A DNA stretch of 12,712 bases from CAYNYF01 sp964401385 (lineage in GTDB: Bacteria; Planctomycetota; Phycisphaerae; SM23-33): positions 1 through 12,712 of the forward strand of contig CAYNYF010000101.1 of NCBI GenBank assembly GCA_964401385.1, written 5' to 3'. The translations under genes were made by a program, and so were the position numbers. Positions 1-6,387 of this stretch are shown here, piece by piece. Every line of letters begins with the position of its first letter. Positions within the stretch are counted from its first letter, which is position 1. The notes below the pieces were generated by a model. The model ran no database searches. It was not told the DNA's origin and saw only the letters and a list, made by a program, of their open reading frames with translations.

Positions 1-89
1 CTGCTTTCTTCACCATTCTGCTGCTCCTGCTGGACTGTCTCCGCCTGGCCGGCGCTAGCCGGCCTCGGCGCCTCTACCCCGCCGCCTAA
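1..89 (+). CDS. 3' end of a membrane protein gene (partial)
   Basis: Reading frame 3 is open from the window edge to a TAA at 87-89. It reads FFTILLLLLDCLRLAG and then a short basic tail, SRPRRLYPAA. This looks like a last transmembrane helix followed by a positively charged cytoplasmic end. Frame 1 is also open here, but it gives a Cys/Pro-rich product that runs on into the intergenic repeat, which is less plausible. The family cannot be named from about 28 residues. The gene would converge on the minus-strand gene at 390-1196. A chance open frame is the main alternative. Confidence 0.45.
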   Translation, partial: AFFTILLLLLDCLRLAGASRPRRLYPAA

Positions 90-155
90 GCGGATGGCAA
101 CAATGTTTGAACAGTCGATGTGTCGGCGATTTTCGCACATCCCAACGAATGGGAA

Positions 156-255
156 CACGAATGACACGAATTTTGACGAATTGCACGAATTAAACAGAGC
201 TGGCTGAGGAAAAAGAGGGCATTCGTGAAATTCGCCGTAATTAGTGTAATTCGTG
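156..255. repeat. Long imperfect inverted repeat, ACGAAT/ATTCGTG family
   Basis: The left arm 156-190 and right arm 221-255 are inverted copies, pairing at 29 of 35 positions by hand alignment, around a 30-base loop. Both arms are built from repeated CACGAAT / ATTCGTG blocks, the same words found in the perfect inverted repeat at 5169-5244. It lies in the 3'-3' gap between the partial gene ending at 89 and the minus-strand gene ending at 390. A transcript could fold into a long hairpin on either strand, so a bidirectional terminator or a mobile palindromic repeat are both possible. There is no clear U-tract. Confidence 0.7.
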
Positions 256-302
256 GTCTCCCGCGCCGGCCGCCCGGACGCATCCTCGCCTGTTCACACT
301 CT

Positions 303-370
303 GCCTGCCCGCCTTCCTGCCCACCTCCCTGCCCACCTCCGGAAGGCAGGCGGGCGCTAGGCAGGCGGGC
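303..370. repeat. GGCAGGCGGGC repeat cluster
   Basis: GGCAGGCGGGC occurs directly repeated at 345-355 and 360-370. GCCTGCCCGCCTTCC at 303-317 is nearly the inverse of 341-355 (two mismatches), so 303-355 can fold into a hairpin with a C-rich loop. Another copy lies on the minus strand at 7636-7646, again between genes. The cluster sits just downstream of the stop codon of the minus-strand gene at 390-1196 and could help terminate it. It may instead be a short dispersed genomic repeat. Confidence 0.5.
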
Positions 371-389
371 AAACATTCCTGTGGCCAGC

Positions 390-1196
390 CTAGGCCCTGG
401 TCTTCCGCGCGGCCCAGGCCGCCTCGAACAGGCGCACGTCCTCGGCGATCATGTCCGGCTTGTCCCGGGTGAAGACGCCCACGCAGACGGCGTCGGTCGG
501 GCGCATGGTCCGGGCGACGAAGCCCAGCGCCTCGGCCGGGTCGTTGCGCCCGGCCGCCATCACCTTGTAGTGGATGACCGGCTTGGAAAGCCCGCCGATG
601 GTTTCGGCCATCTTCCGCCGATCCTCGTCGTGGAACCACTCGGCCTGGCCGGAGAGCTTCTCGGCGCTCTTGTCGCGGTGGGCGGCGTTGTAGTAGCTGC
701 ACATGTAGAAATCGACGGAGAGGTTCTTCTCCGCCCAGACGAACACTTCGGGGTTGTGCCCGGCGATGCCCAAAGGCAGCCCGGCCGAGCGGATCACCTC
801 TATGCCCGCCCGCACGTCCTCGAAGTCGTTGTTGGCGTAGGAGTGGTCCATCACGCCGCCGTGGATGAAGACGGCCTTGGCCCCGCCCTCGACGGCCATG
901 CGGGCGACCCGCTCGCTGGGCCCCACGCCGGGGCAGGTCTGTGCGACCCACTGGAGCTTGCCGCCCTCGTCCCAGTACTCGAGCAACGTGCGGATGACGT
1001 GCTGGTCGGCCCGGGCGATCAGGGTGGTGATGCCGGCCTCCTCGGCCTGGCGCATGGTCTGCTTGATCCTGTCCGCGGTGTAGTAATGGATCATGTCCCG
1101 GCTGGCCTGGGCACTCTGGTGGGCGAAGCCGCTGAACGGATTCGACCCCAGGATGAAGCGGCTGACCTCCAGCGTGCCGATCTTTACCTTCTCCAC
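390..1196 (-). CDS. TIM-barrel-like protein of unknown function
   Basis: A 268-residue soluble protein without signal peptide or membrane segment. The start is taken as the GTG at 1196-1194 because AAGGAGG lies 7 bases upstream of it (1210-1204); an ATG 63 bases further out gives a poorly structured extension. The N-terminus (KIGTLEVSRFILGSNPFSG) resembles the opening of aldo/keto reductase barrels. Later segments alternate short hydrophobic strands and helices as in a TIM barrel (GITTLIARADQ, AKAVFIHGGVMDHS, LPLGIAGHNP, VDFYMCSYYN, KPVIHYKVMAAGR). I see no clear aldo/keto reductase catalytic Tyr/Lys/His set, so an oxidoreductase role is not supported. Conserved-looking His, Asp and Asn at strand ends hint at an enzyme. 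It is divergent from the GH110 gene, suggesting a linked sugar role, but the function is unknown. Confidence 0.85.
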   Translation of the reverse strand: MEKVKIGTLEVSRFILGSNPFSGFAHQSAQASRDMIHYYTADRIKQTMRQAEEAGITTLIARADQHVIRTLLEYWDEGGKLQWVAQTCPGVGPSERVARMAVEGGAKAVFIHGGVMDHSYANNDFEDVRAGIEVIRSAGLPLGIAGHNPEVFVWAEKNLSVDFYMCSYYNAAHRDKSAEKLSGQAEWFHDEDRRKMAETIGGLSKPVIHYKVMAAGRNDPAEALGFVARTMRPTDAVCVGVFTRDKPDMIAEDVRLFEAAWAARKTRA

Positions 1197-1369
1197 TGAT
1201 TCGCCTCCTTCCAGGGCGGCTGTCTGTGCCGGTAGTCTAACCGCCGGCGAGGAGGGCATTCAATTGCGTGCCCGGCCGGAACTTGAATGTTCTCGATGTT
1301 GGCAAACGCCCGGGCGAACGATACCCTTGCGTTTATTCACACGAGGACGGGTTAGGAGCGGACATCGAG
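1197..1369. promoter_or_regulatory. Divergent promoter region with CGCCCGGGCG palindrome
   Basis: These 173 bases separate two divergent genes and should hold both promoters. A 10-base palindrome, CGCCCGGGCG, lies at 1307-1316 and could be an operator. TTGGCA at 1299-1304 resembles a -35 box for the plus-strand gene, but the sequence 17 bases further on (TACCCT) is a poor -10. I find no convincing sigma-70 pair on the minus strand. The ribosome site for the plus-strand gene is GGAG at 1355-1358, 11 bases before the ATG. Confidence 0.35.
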
Positions 1370-3106
1370 ATGTCAGTGGCAACGTGCGTTCTCGGCCTGA
1401 TGTGCGCGTTCATCTGTTCCGCGGCCGCGGGCGAGGTCATCCCCGTCACGAAGACGGGGGCAAGGCCCGACGACGGCGCCGACGACACGCCGGGCGTCCG
1501 GGCGGCCATCAGGCTGTGCCGCAGCAAGCCCGGCTCCGTGCTGCGGTTCCCAAAAGGCCGGTACGACTTCCACCCGCCCAAGAAGCCCTCGCGCCCGGCG
1601 GCGGCGATGCGTTTCGCCGAGTGCGAGAAACTGACCGTCGAGGGCGACGGCTCGGAGCTGATCTTCCACGGGATCATGGGGGCGATGGTCTTCCATGAGT
1701 GCAAGGAGCTGGTCGTCCGCAACATGGTGATCGACTGGCAGCGGCCGCCGTTTTCGGTGGGCAAGGTCGTCGCCGCCGCCGAGAAGAGCTTCGACGTCGA
1801 GGTATTCGAGGAGTTCGGCGTGCGCGGGGGCGAGACGGTCGAGGCCTTCATGGAGTACGACCCGACCACGAAGTTTCCGGCGGTCCGCGGGCTGGACGTC
1901 TACGACGCGGTGGCCTCGACAGAGCTGCTGCGCCCGTGCGTGCTGCGGGTCCACCTCAAGCGGGCGATCCGCGCCAGGGTCGGCGAGCTGATGGTCCTGC
2001 GGCACGTGGTCTACGGCCCCGGGGCGCTGCGGCTGCAATCCTGCAAGGGCGTGCGCATCGAGAACGTGACCATCTACACCGCTCCGGGCATGGGCGTGAG
2101 CGCCTCGCAGAGCAGCGACCTGCACCTGGAAAAGGTGCGGGTGATGAATCGCCCGGGCACGCGGCGCATCATGTCCACCACCGCCGACGCCACCCATTTC
2201 AACTCCTGCGGCGGCAGCATCCGGATCGAGAAGTGCCTGTTCGAGGGCATGGGCGACGACGCGGTCAACGTCCACGGCATGTACCTGCGGGTGACGCGGC
2301 GCGTCGACGACAGGACCGTGCTGGCGGTGGTCCGCAACAACTGGATCGTCCCGCCGCAGGCCGGGCACGAACTGGAGCTGATCGACCCTCGAACCTTGCT
2401 GCCCTACGCCGCCGGCACTGTCGAAGCCGTCGCGGTGGACCGCCGGGCCGGCACCCACCGTATCGCATTCACCCGCCCGCTGCCGAAGCAGCTCGAGGTC
2501 GGACACTATCTCGGCAACACCGCCTGGGCGCCGAAACTTCGCATCGCCGGATGCCAGGTCCGCGCCAACCGGGCAAGGGGGTTCCTGATCCAGACCCGCG
2601 ACGCCGTCATCGAGAACAACACCATTCGCAACAACCAGTCCGCGGGCATCAACGTCACCACCGACCTGCATCCGTGGACCGAATCCATCGGCACGCGCAA
2701 CATCCTGATCCGCAACAACACCTTTGCCGGATGCAACAACGGCGCCCGCTGGCACCCGGGGGTCATCAACGTCTTCGCCGACCTGGAGGCCGGCAAGGGC
2801 CGCGCCCCGGCCGGCGTCCACCGCAACATCCGGATCGAGGGCAACACCATCCGCGACACCAACAATTGCGCGATCTTCGTCTGCTCGGCCGACGGCGTCG
2901 CGATAGGGAATAACCACATCGAACGCAGCAACAGCAGGCCGGACAGGACCGGCGGGCACTCGGCCATCCTGCTCCGCAACAGCCGCAACGTGAAGATTGC
3001 CGGCAACAGGCTTATCCCCGGGCCCGGGCAGACGCAGGCCGTCAGTATCGGACCCGGCTGCGAGAAGGCGACGATCACGGTGCAAGACAACACCGGCTTT
3101 CGGTAG
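1370..3106 (+). CDS. Secreted GH110-type alpha-1,3-galactosidase homologue
   Basis: A 578-residue parallel beta-helix protein. The start at 1370 is chosen because it gives a clean signal peptide (MSVATCVLGLMCAFICSAAA, cleavage probable near residue 20) with GGAG upstream; an in-frame ATG at 1268 adds 34 residues that would bury the signal. After the signal, TGARPDDGADDT and FPKGRYDFH match the opening turns of polygalacturonase-like helices. The central segment DATHFNSCGG (Asp273) and MGDDAVNVHG (Asp296, Asp297) is the hallmark of glycoside hydrolase family 110. As I recall, characterised members use three acidic residues with this spacing. Later rungs repeat IENNTIRNN-type turns. GH110 enzymes remove terminal alpha-1,3-linked galactose from glycans such as blood-group B-type structures or algal galactans. 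The substrate here is unknown. It acts in the periplasm or outside the cell. Confidence 0.85.
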   Translation: MSVATCVLGLMCAFICSAAAGEVIPVTKTGARPDDGADDTPGVRAAIRLCRSKPGSVLRFPKGRYDFHPPKKPSRPAAAMRFAECEKLTVEGDGSELIFHGIMGAMVFHECKELVVRNMVIDWQRPPFSVGKVVAAAEKSFDVEVFEEFGVRGGETVEAFMEYDPTTKFPAVRGLDVYDAVASTELLRPCVLRVHLKRAIRARVGELMVLRHVVYGPGALRLQSCKGVRIENVTIYTAPGMGVSASQSSDLHLEKVRVMNRPGTRRIMSTTADATHFNSCGGSIRIEKCLFEGMGDDAVNVHGMYLRVTRRVDDRTVLAVVRNNWIVPPQAGHELELIDPRTLLPYAAGTVEAVAVDRRAGTHRIAFTRPLPKQLEVGHYLGNTAWAPKLRIAGCQVRANRARGFLIQTRDAVIENNTIRNNQSAGINVTTDLHPWTESIGTRNILIRNNTFAGCNNGARWHPGVINVFADLEAGKGRAPAGVHRNIRIEGNTIRDTNNCAIFVCSADGVAIGNNHIERSNSRPDRTGGHSAILLRNSRNVKIAGNRLIPGPGQTQAVSIGPGCEKATITVQDNTGFR

Positions 3107-3128
3107 CGACAGGGCTTGCACGCGAGAT

Positions 3129-3155
3129 CCGCGGCGGAGTTATGAGCCGCCGCGG
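3129..3155 (+). terminator. Perfect GC hairpin after the GH110 gene
   Basis: CCGCGGCGG at 3129-3137 and CCGCCGCGG at 3147-3155 form a perfect 9-bp stem around a 9-base loop, 22 bases after the GH110 stop codon. No run of T follows, so it is not a classic intrinsic terminator. It could stabilise the upstream mRNA 3' end or terminate weakly. Confidence 0.45.
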
Positions 3156-3176
3156 CCGGCGACGTTGACGCCCCCA

Positions 3177-3211
3177 GCGCCCGGGCAGCCCAAAAGGCTG
3201 GAAAAGGGCGC
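3177..3211 (+). other. Two-part RNA hairpin with A-rich loops
   Basis: GCGCCC (3177-3182) pairs with GGGCGC (3206-3211). Inside it CAGCC (3186-3190) pairs with GGCTG (3196-3200). These leave a CAAAA terminal loop and an asymmetric internal loop, GGG opposite GAAAA. The arrangement looks like a structured RNA element rather than random GC-rich sequence. It lies between the GH110 and dehydrogenase genes and matches no riboswitch class I know. Confidence 0.4.
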
Positions 3212-3241
3212 AAATCCCAGGTATGAATCCCCAGCGATGGT

Positions 3242-3275
3242 TGAGCGCCGGCCGCACGCATGGTTGGCCGGCTCA
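3242..3275 (+). other. Third hairpin upstream of the dehydrogenase gene
   Basis: TGAGCGCCGGCC (3242-3253) pairs with GGCCGGCTCA (3266-3275) if two bases bulge, leaving a 12-base loop. It ends about 40 bases before the dehydrogenase ribosome site (AAGGA at 3314-3318). It could be a terminator or a leader element. GC-rich sequence forms such stems by chance, so confidence is low. Confidence 0.3.
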
Positions 3276-3323
3276 GACGGCAGGCGCGCGTTGCGCTGAA
3301 CAGCAATAGAGGTAAGGATCAAC

Positions 3324-4373
3324 ATGCCCAAGGAACTTCTGGCGTTCGGTCTGGAGAAACTGACGTGGCAGGAATACGCCGAGCCCGAGCTGTCCGGCGA
3401 TCAGGTCCGGATCCGCAGTGAATTCGGCGCCGCCAAGCACGGCACGGAGCTGGCGTTCCTGAAAGGCTACTCCGGCGCCCGCGGCCGGTATGACAACGAC
3501 TATCAGCTCTTCATCCCGGAAAAGCCGCCCGGCAAGCCCGCCGCCAAGCCCCCCGCCCGGAGAGGCTCGTGCGTGGGCAACATGACGGTGGGCACGGTCA
3601 CGGAGGTCGGCCCGGAGGTCAAGGAGCTTTCCGTCGGCGATCGCGTGCTCCTCCACGGCGGGTTTCGCCAGACGCACGTCGCGCCCGAGCAGCGCTGCTG
3701 GAAGCTTCCGGGCGAGCTTTCCTGGAAATCGGCGGTGTGCCTGGACCCGGCCGACTTCGCCCTCGGGGCCGTCCGCGACGGCAACGTCCGCGTCGGCGAC
3801 GCGGTCGCCGTCTTCGGAATGGGCGCGATCGGGCTGATGGTGGTGCAGATCGCCAAGGTCTCCGGGGCCGCGCCGGTCATTGCCGTGGAGCCGCTGCCGC
3901 GCCGGGGGGCACTGGCCAAGCGGCTGGGGGCGGACCTCGCCCTGAACCCGACCGCCTGCGACGCCGGGCTGGAGATCAAAAAGGCCACCGGCGGAAGGGG
4001 GGTCGACGTGGCCATCGACTACAGTGGCGCCCGGCAGGCGCTTCAGCAGGCCTTGCGCGGCGCCGCCTACGGCGGAACCGTCGTGGCCGGAGCCTTCCCG
4101 CCGCCGTACGACGCCGGCCTGGATTTCGGGGCCGAGGCCCACCTGAACGTCCCCAACCTGATTTTCTCCCGCTCGTGCAGTGAGCCCAACCGCGAGTATC
4201 CCCGCTGGAACGAAGGCCGCATCTTCGAGGTCTGCCTGCGGCTGCTCATCGACGGCCGCATCAGCGGCGAGGAAGTCGTCACCCCCGTGGTCAAGTTCGA
4301 GGACGCCGCGGCCGAGTATCCCAAGATCGCAACCGAACCGGACACGTACGTGAAAATCGGCGTCGAATACTGA
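3324..4373 (+). CDS. Zinc-independent MDR-family dehydrogenase
   Basis: A 349-residue cytoplasmic protein of the medium-chain dehydrogenase/reductase (alcohol dehydrogenase-like) family. The N-terminal GroES-like domain covers about residues 1-150, with GTVTEVGPEVKELSVGDRV at 90-108. The Rossmann domain shows the nucleotide loop GMGAIG at 165-170. An acidic residue ends the second strand (VIAVEP, Glu189), which favours NAD over NADP. The usual zinc-binding Cys of the CGTD motif is replaced (HGTE, 39-42), and the structural-zinc four-Cys loop is absent, so catalytic zinc is probably missing or bound differently. The start has AAGGA five bases upstream. The isomerase gene follows 16 bases after the stop, indicating an operon. 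It probably oxidises or reduces a sugar or polyol; the substrate is not deducible. Confidence 0.88.
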   Translation: MPKELLAFGLEKLTWQEYAEPELSGDQVRIRSEFGAAKHGTELAFLKGYSGARGRYDNDYQLFIPEKPPGKPAAKPPARRGSCVGNMTVGTVTEVGPEVKELSVGDRVLLHGGFRQTHVAPEQRCWKLPGELSWKSAVCLDPADFALGAVRDGNVRVGDAVAVFGMGAIGLMVVQIAKVSGAAPVIAVEPLPRRGALAKRLGADLALNPTACDAGLEIKKATGGRGVDVAIDYSGARQALQQALRGAAYGGTVVAGAFPPPYDAGLDFGAEAHLNVPNLIFSRSCSEPNREYPRWNEGRIFEVCLRLLIDGRISGEEVVTPVVKFEDAAAEYPKIATEPDTYVKIGVEY

Positions 4374-4389
4374 GAAAGAGGCACCGGCA

Positions 4390-5169
4390 ATGCGCATCAA
4401 GCAATCGATCTGCTACCCGATCTTCCAGTCAAAGGGCATGAGCCTGGACGAGCTGTTCGCCGCGGCCGCGGAGATCGGCTATCCGGCGGTGGAGCTGTGG
4501 CAGCGCGGCGAGGACGTGGAGGAGGTCGTCGCCCTGGCCGCCAAGCACAAGCTGGTGGTGGCGAGCATGTCGGGCCACCTGTCGCTGCCGGACGGCCTGA
4601 ACAAGCGGGCCAACCACGACCGGATCGAGCGGGAGCTGAAGGTCTCCATCGACCTGGCCGCGCGGCTGAAAATCCCCGGGCTGATATGCTTCAGCGGAAA
4701 CCGGCAGCCGCACATGAGCGAGGTCGAGGCCATCGACGCCGTCGCCGACGGGCTGAAGCGCGTCGCCGCCCACGCCGAGAAAAAGGGCGTGAACCTCAAC
4801 GTGGAGCTGCTCAACTCCAAGGTCGACCACCCCGGCTACCAGTGCGACCACACCGCCTGGGGCACGGCCGTGTGCGAAAAGGTCGGCAGCCCGCGCGTCA
4901 AGCTGCTCTACGACATCTACCACATGCAGATCATGGAAGGCGACGTCATTCGCACCATCCGCGATAACATCCGGTGGATCGGGCACTTCCACACCGCCGG
5001 CGTGCCCGGGCGGCACGACTTCGACGACACGCAGGAACTCAACTACGTCGGCATCTGCAAGGCGATTGCCGCCAGCGGCTATGACCTCTACCTCGGCCAT
5101 GAGTTCTCGCCCAAGGGTGACCCCATCGAGGCGCTGCGGCGGGCCTTCGCCATCTGCGACCAGCAATAG
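4390..5169 (+). CDS. Hydroxypyruvate isomerase-like sugar isomerase/epimerase
   Basis: A 259-residue TIM barrel of the AP-endonuclease-2 / xylose isomerase-like superfamily, closest by motif to hydroxypyruvate isomerase (Hyi). Family signatures are LLYDIYHMQIMEGD (172-185) and IGHFHTAGVPGRHD (197-210), followed by ELNY. Probable divalent-metal ligands are Glu139 (NVELLNS), Asp175, His201 and Glu238 (GHEF), with His178 nearby. Length is normal for the family. AAGAGG lies 8 bases before the ATG. It is the second gene of a likely operon with the dehydrogenase, suggesting successive oxidation and isomerisation of one sugar. True Hyi converts hydroxypyruvate to tartronate semialdehyde, but many relatives act on larger ketoses, so the exact reaction is open. 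The stop codon TAG overlaps the first base of the inverted repeat at 5169. Confidence 0.9.
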   Translation: MRIKQSICYPIFQSKGMSLDELFAAAAEIGYPAVELWQRGEDVEEVVALAAKHKLVVASMSGHLSLPDGLNKRANHDRIERELKVSIDLAARLKIPGLICFSGNRQPHMSEVEAIDAVADGLKRVAAHAEKKGVNLNVELLNSKVDHPGYQCDHTAWGTAVCEKVGSPRVKLLYDIYHMQIMEGDVIRTIRDNIRWIGHFHTAGVPGRHDFDDTQELNYVGICKAIAASGYDLYLGHEFSPKGDPIEALRRAFAICDQQ

Positions 5170-5244
5170 TCCACGAATTACACGAATGTTCTTTTCTTCT
5201 TCCGCAACTTCTTCTCATTCGTGCAATTCGTGTAATTCGTGGAC
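5169..5244. repeat. Perfect 19-bp inverted repeat filling a convergent gap
   Basis: GTCCACGAATTACACGAAT (5169-5187) and its exact reverse complement (5226-5244) enclose a pyrimidine-rich 38-base loop. An extra ATTCGTG block lies at 5217-5223. The left arm starts on the last base of the isomerase stop codon, and the right arm ends on the base next to the stop codon of the converging FG-GAP gene (5245-5247). The element therefore occupies the whole gap. The placement suits a bidirectional terminator or mRNA-end stabiliser. The same words build the hairpin at 156-255. Confidence 0.85.
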
Positions 5245-6348
5245 CTATTCGTCGTGATGCGTGGCGACCGCGGGCGGCACGTTCTGCGCCTTGCCGTACA
5301 TCACCCAGATCTGCGTTTCGTCTCCGCGGCTGAACGCCCCGCCGGTGTAGAGGACGTCCATGGACCCGTCGCCGTTGAGATCGCCGATCCCCAGGCGGGT
5401 GTGCGCGGCCTTGTTGGTCGCCAGCGTGCCTTTGAGCGTGCAGGTTTTGGACTGGCGGTCGAGCAGGTAGTAGTTGATGTGGCAGAGATGCTCGGAGTAC
5501 GTCCGCCGGGCGTTGCCGGGGTCCTCCATGACGGCCACGATCTCAACGGCCTTCGCCCCGGCCGGGCGCTTGCCCGAGAAATTCCAGGCATACGGGCTGT
5601 GGTCGAACCAGCGGTCCTGTCCGACCAGGCGGAAATCCCCGCTGCTGAATGCCGGCTTGTCGGCGAACTGAACGCCGCCGCCGGCGGATTTCCTGCCCGG
5701 ATACACCGCCCACCCGTAGGCGTTGACGGGGAAGGCGAGGTCGGCGACGCCGTCCTGGTTCCAGTCGCCGCCGCCGGAGCCCTTGCCGTGGCTGCCGATG
5801 CGGTGGAGCATCCGGCCCTTCACGAACGTCGGTCTGGCCGCTGACTTTCCGCCGTTCAGCAGCAGCCGCACGCCGTCGGTGCTCCAGTACGTGTTCACCA
5901 CGAGGTCGCCCCGGCCGTCGCCGTTCCAGTCCATCGGATGGATTTCGAACGTCCCGCTGGACTTGCACCCGCAGGAAGCCGAGAAGCCGCGCGGCTGTCC
6001 TTCCAGCCGGACCAGCTCCTTCGTCGGCCAGCGGAACCTGGGGCTGTCCTTCGTGCCGACGTTGAGCAGCACCCGGATCTCGGCCGCGGCCGTGTCCATG
6101 TTCTTGTGGCAGCCCAGCAGGATGTCGTTCCTGCCGTCGGCGTTCCAATCGGCCACCGCGGGGTGGGCGACGGCCCGCCGGGTCAGGATCGGCTTTCCGT
6201 CCTGATCGCATACGGCCGTGGGCTTGTGAAAGGGCCCCTCGAATGCCGGCCTGGTGGCGCCTTCCTTCTGCTGAGCCGGCGTCGGCGTCGCCCAGGCCGC
6301 CAGAGACAGCACGGCCGCGACGGCAATGCACCTGTAAGTTCCGGCCAT
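5245..6348 (-). CDS. Secreted FG-GAP/VCBS repeat protein
   Basis: A 367-residue protein with an N-terminal signal peptide (hydrophobic stretch at about 7-20, cleavage probable near residues 22-26 after TPTPA). AGGAGG lies seven bases before the ATG. Four calcium-binding loops of the DxNxDGxxD type occur at 67-76 (DWNADGRNDI), 140-149 (DWNGDGRGDL), 195-204 (DWNQDGVADL) and 323-332 (DLNGDGSMDV). These are the marks of FG-GAP/VCBS beta-propeller blades as in integrin-like domains. Spacing suggests at least four blades and perhaps more degenerate ones between 205 and 322. Such proteins are common and mostly uncharacterised in planctomycetes; roles in binding sugars or surfaces are proposed, not shown here. 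It follows the gene at 7590-6388 after 39 bases, so the two are probably co-transcribed. Confidence 0.9.
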   Translation of the reverse strand: MAGTYRCIAVAAVLSLAAWATPTPAQQKEGATRPAFEGPFHKPTAVCDQDGKPILTRRAVAHPAVADWNADGRNDILLGCHKNMDTAAAEIRVLLNVGTKDSPRFRWPTKELVRLEGQPRGFSASCGCKSSGTFEIHPMDWNGDGRGDLVVNTYWSTDGVRLLLNGGKSAARPTFVKGRMLHRIGSHGKGSGGGDWNQDGVADLAFPVNAYGWAVYPGRKSAGGGVQFADKPAFSSGDFRLVGQDRWFDHSPYAWNFSGKRPAGAKAVEIVAVMEDPGNARRTYSEHLCHINYYLLDRQSKTCTLKGTLATNKAAHTRLGIGDLNGDGSMDVLYTGGAFSRGDETQIWVMYGKAQNVPPAVATHHDE

Positions 6349-6387
6349 GGCGACACCTCCTGTCGAACGCCCCGCGGCGCCTCCGGC

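Noticed and set aside
1268..1369. Earlier in-frame ATG for the GH110 gene
   Set aside because: It would place 34 polar residues ahead of a clear signal peptide, and the ATG at 1370 has its own ribosome site.
1373..3121. Long minus-strand open frame opposite the GH110 gene
   Set aside because: GC-rich codon use on the true strand opens the antisense frame. The product is low-complexity, rich in Gly, Ala, Asp and Arg, with no family motif, while the plus strand has signal peptide and GH110 motifs.
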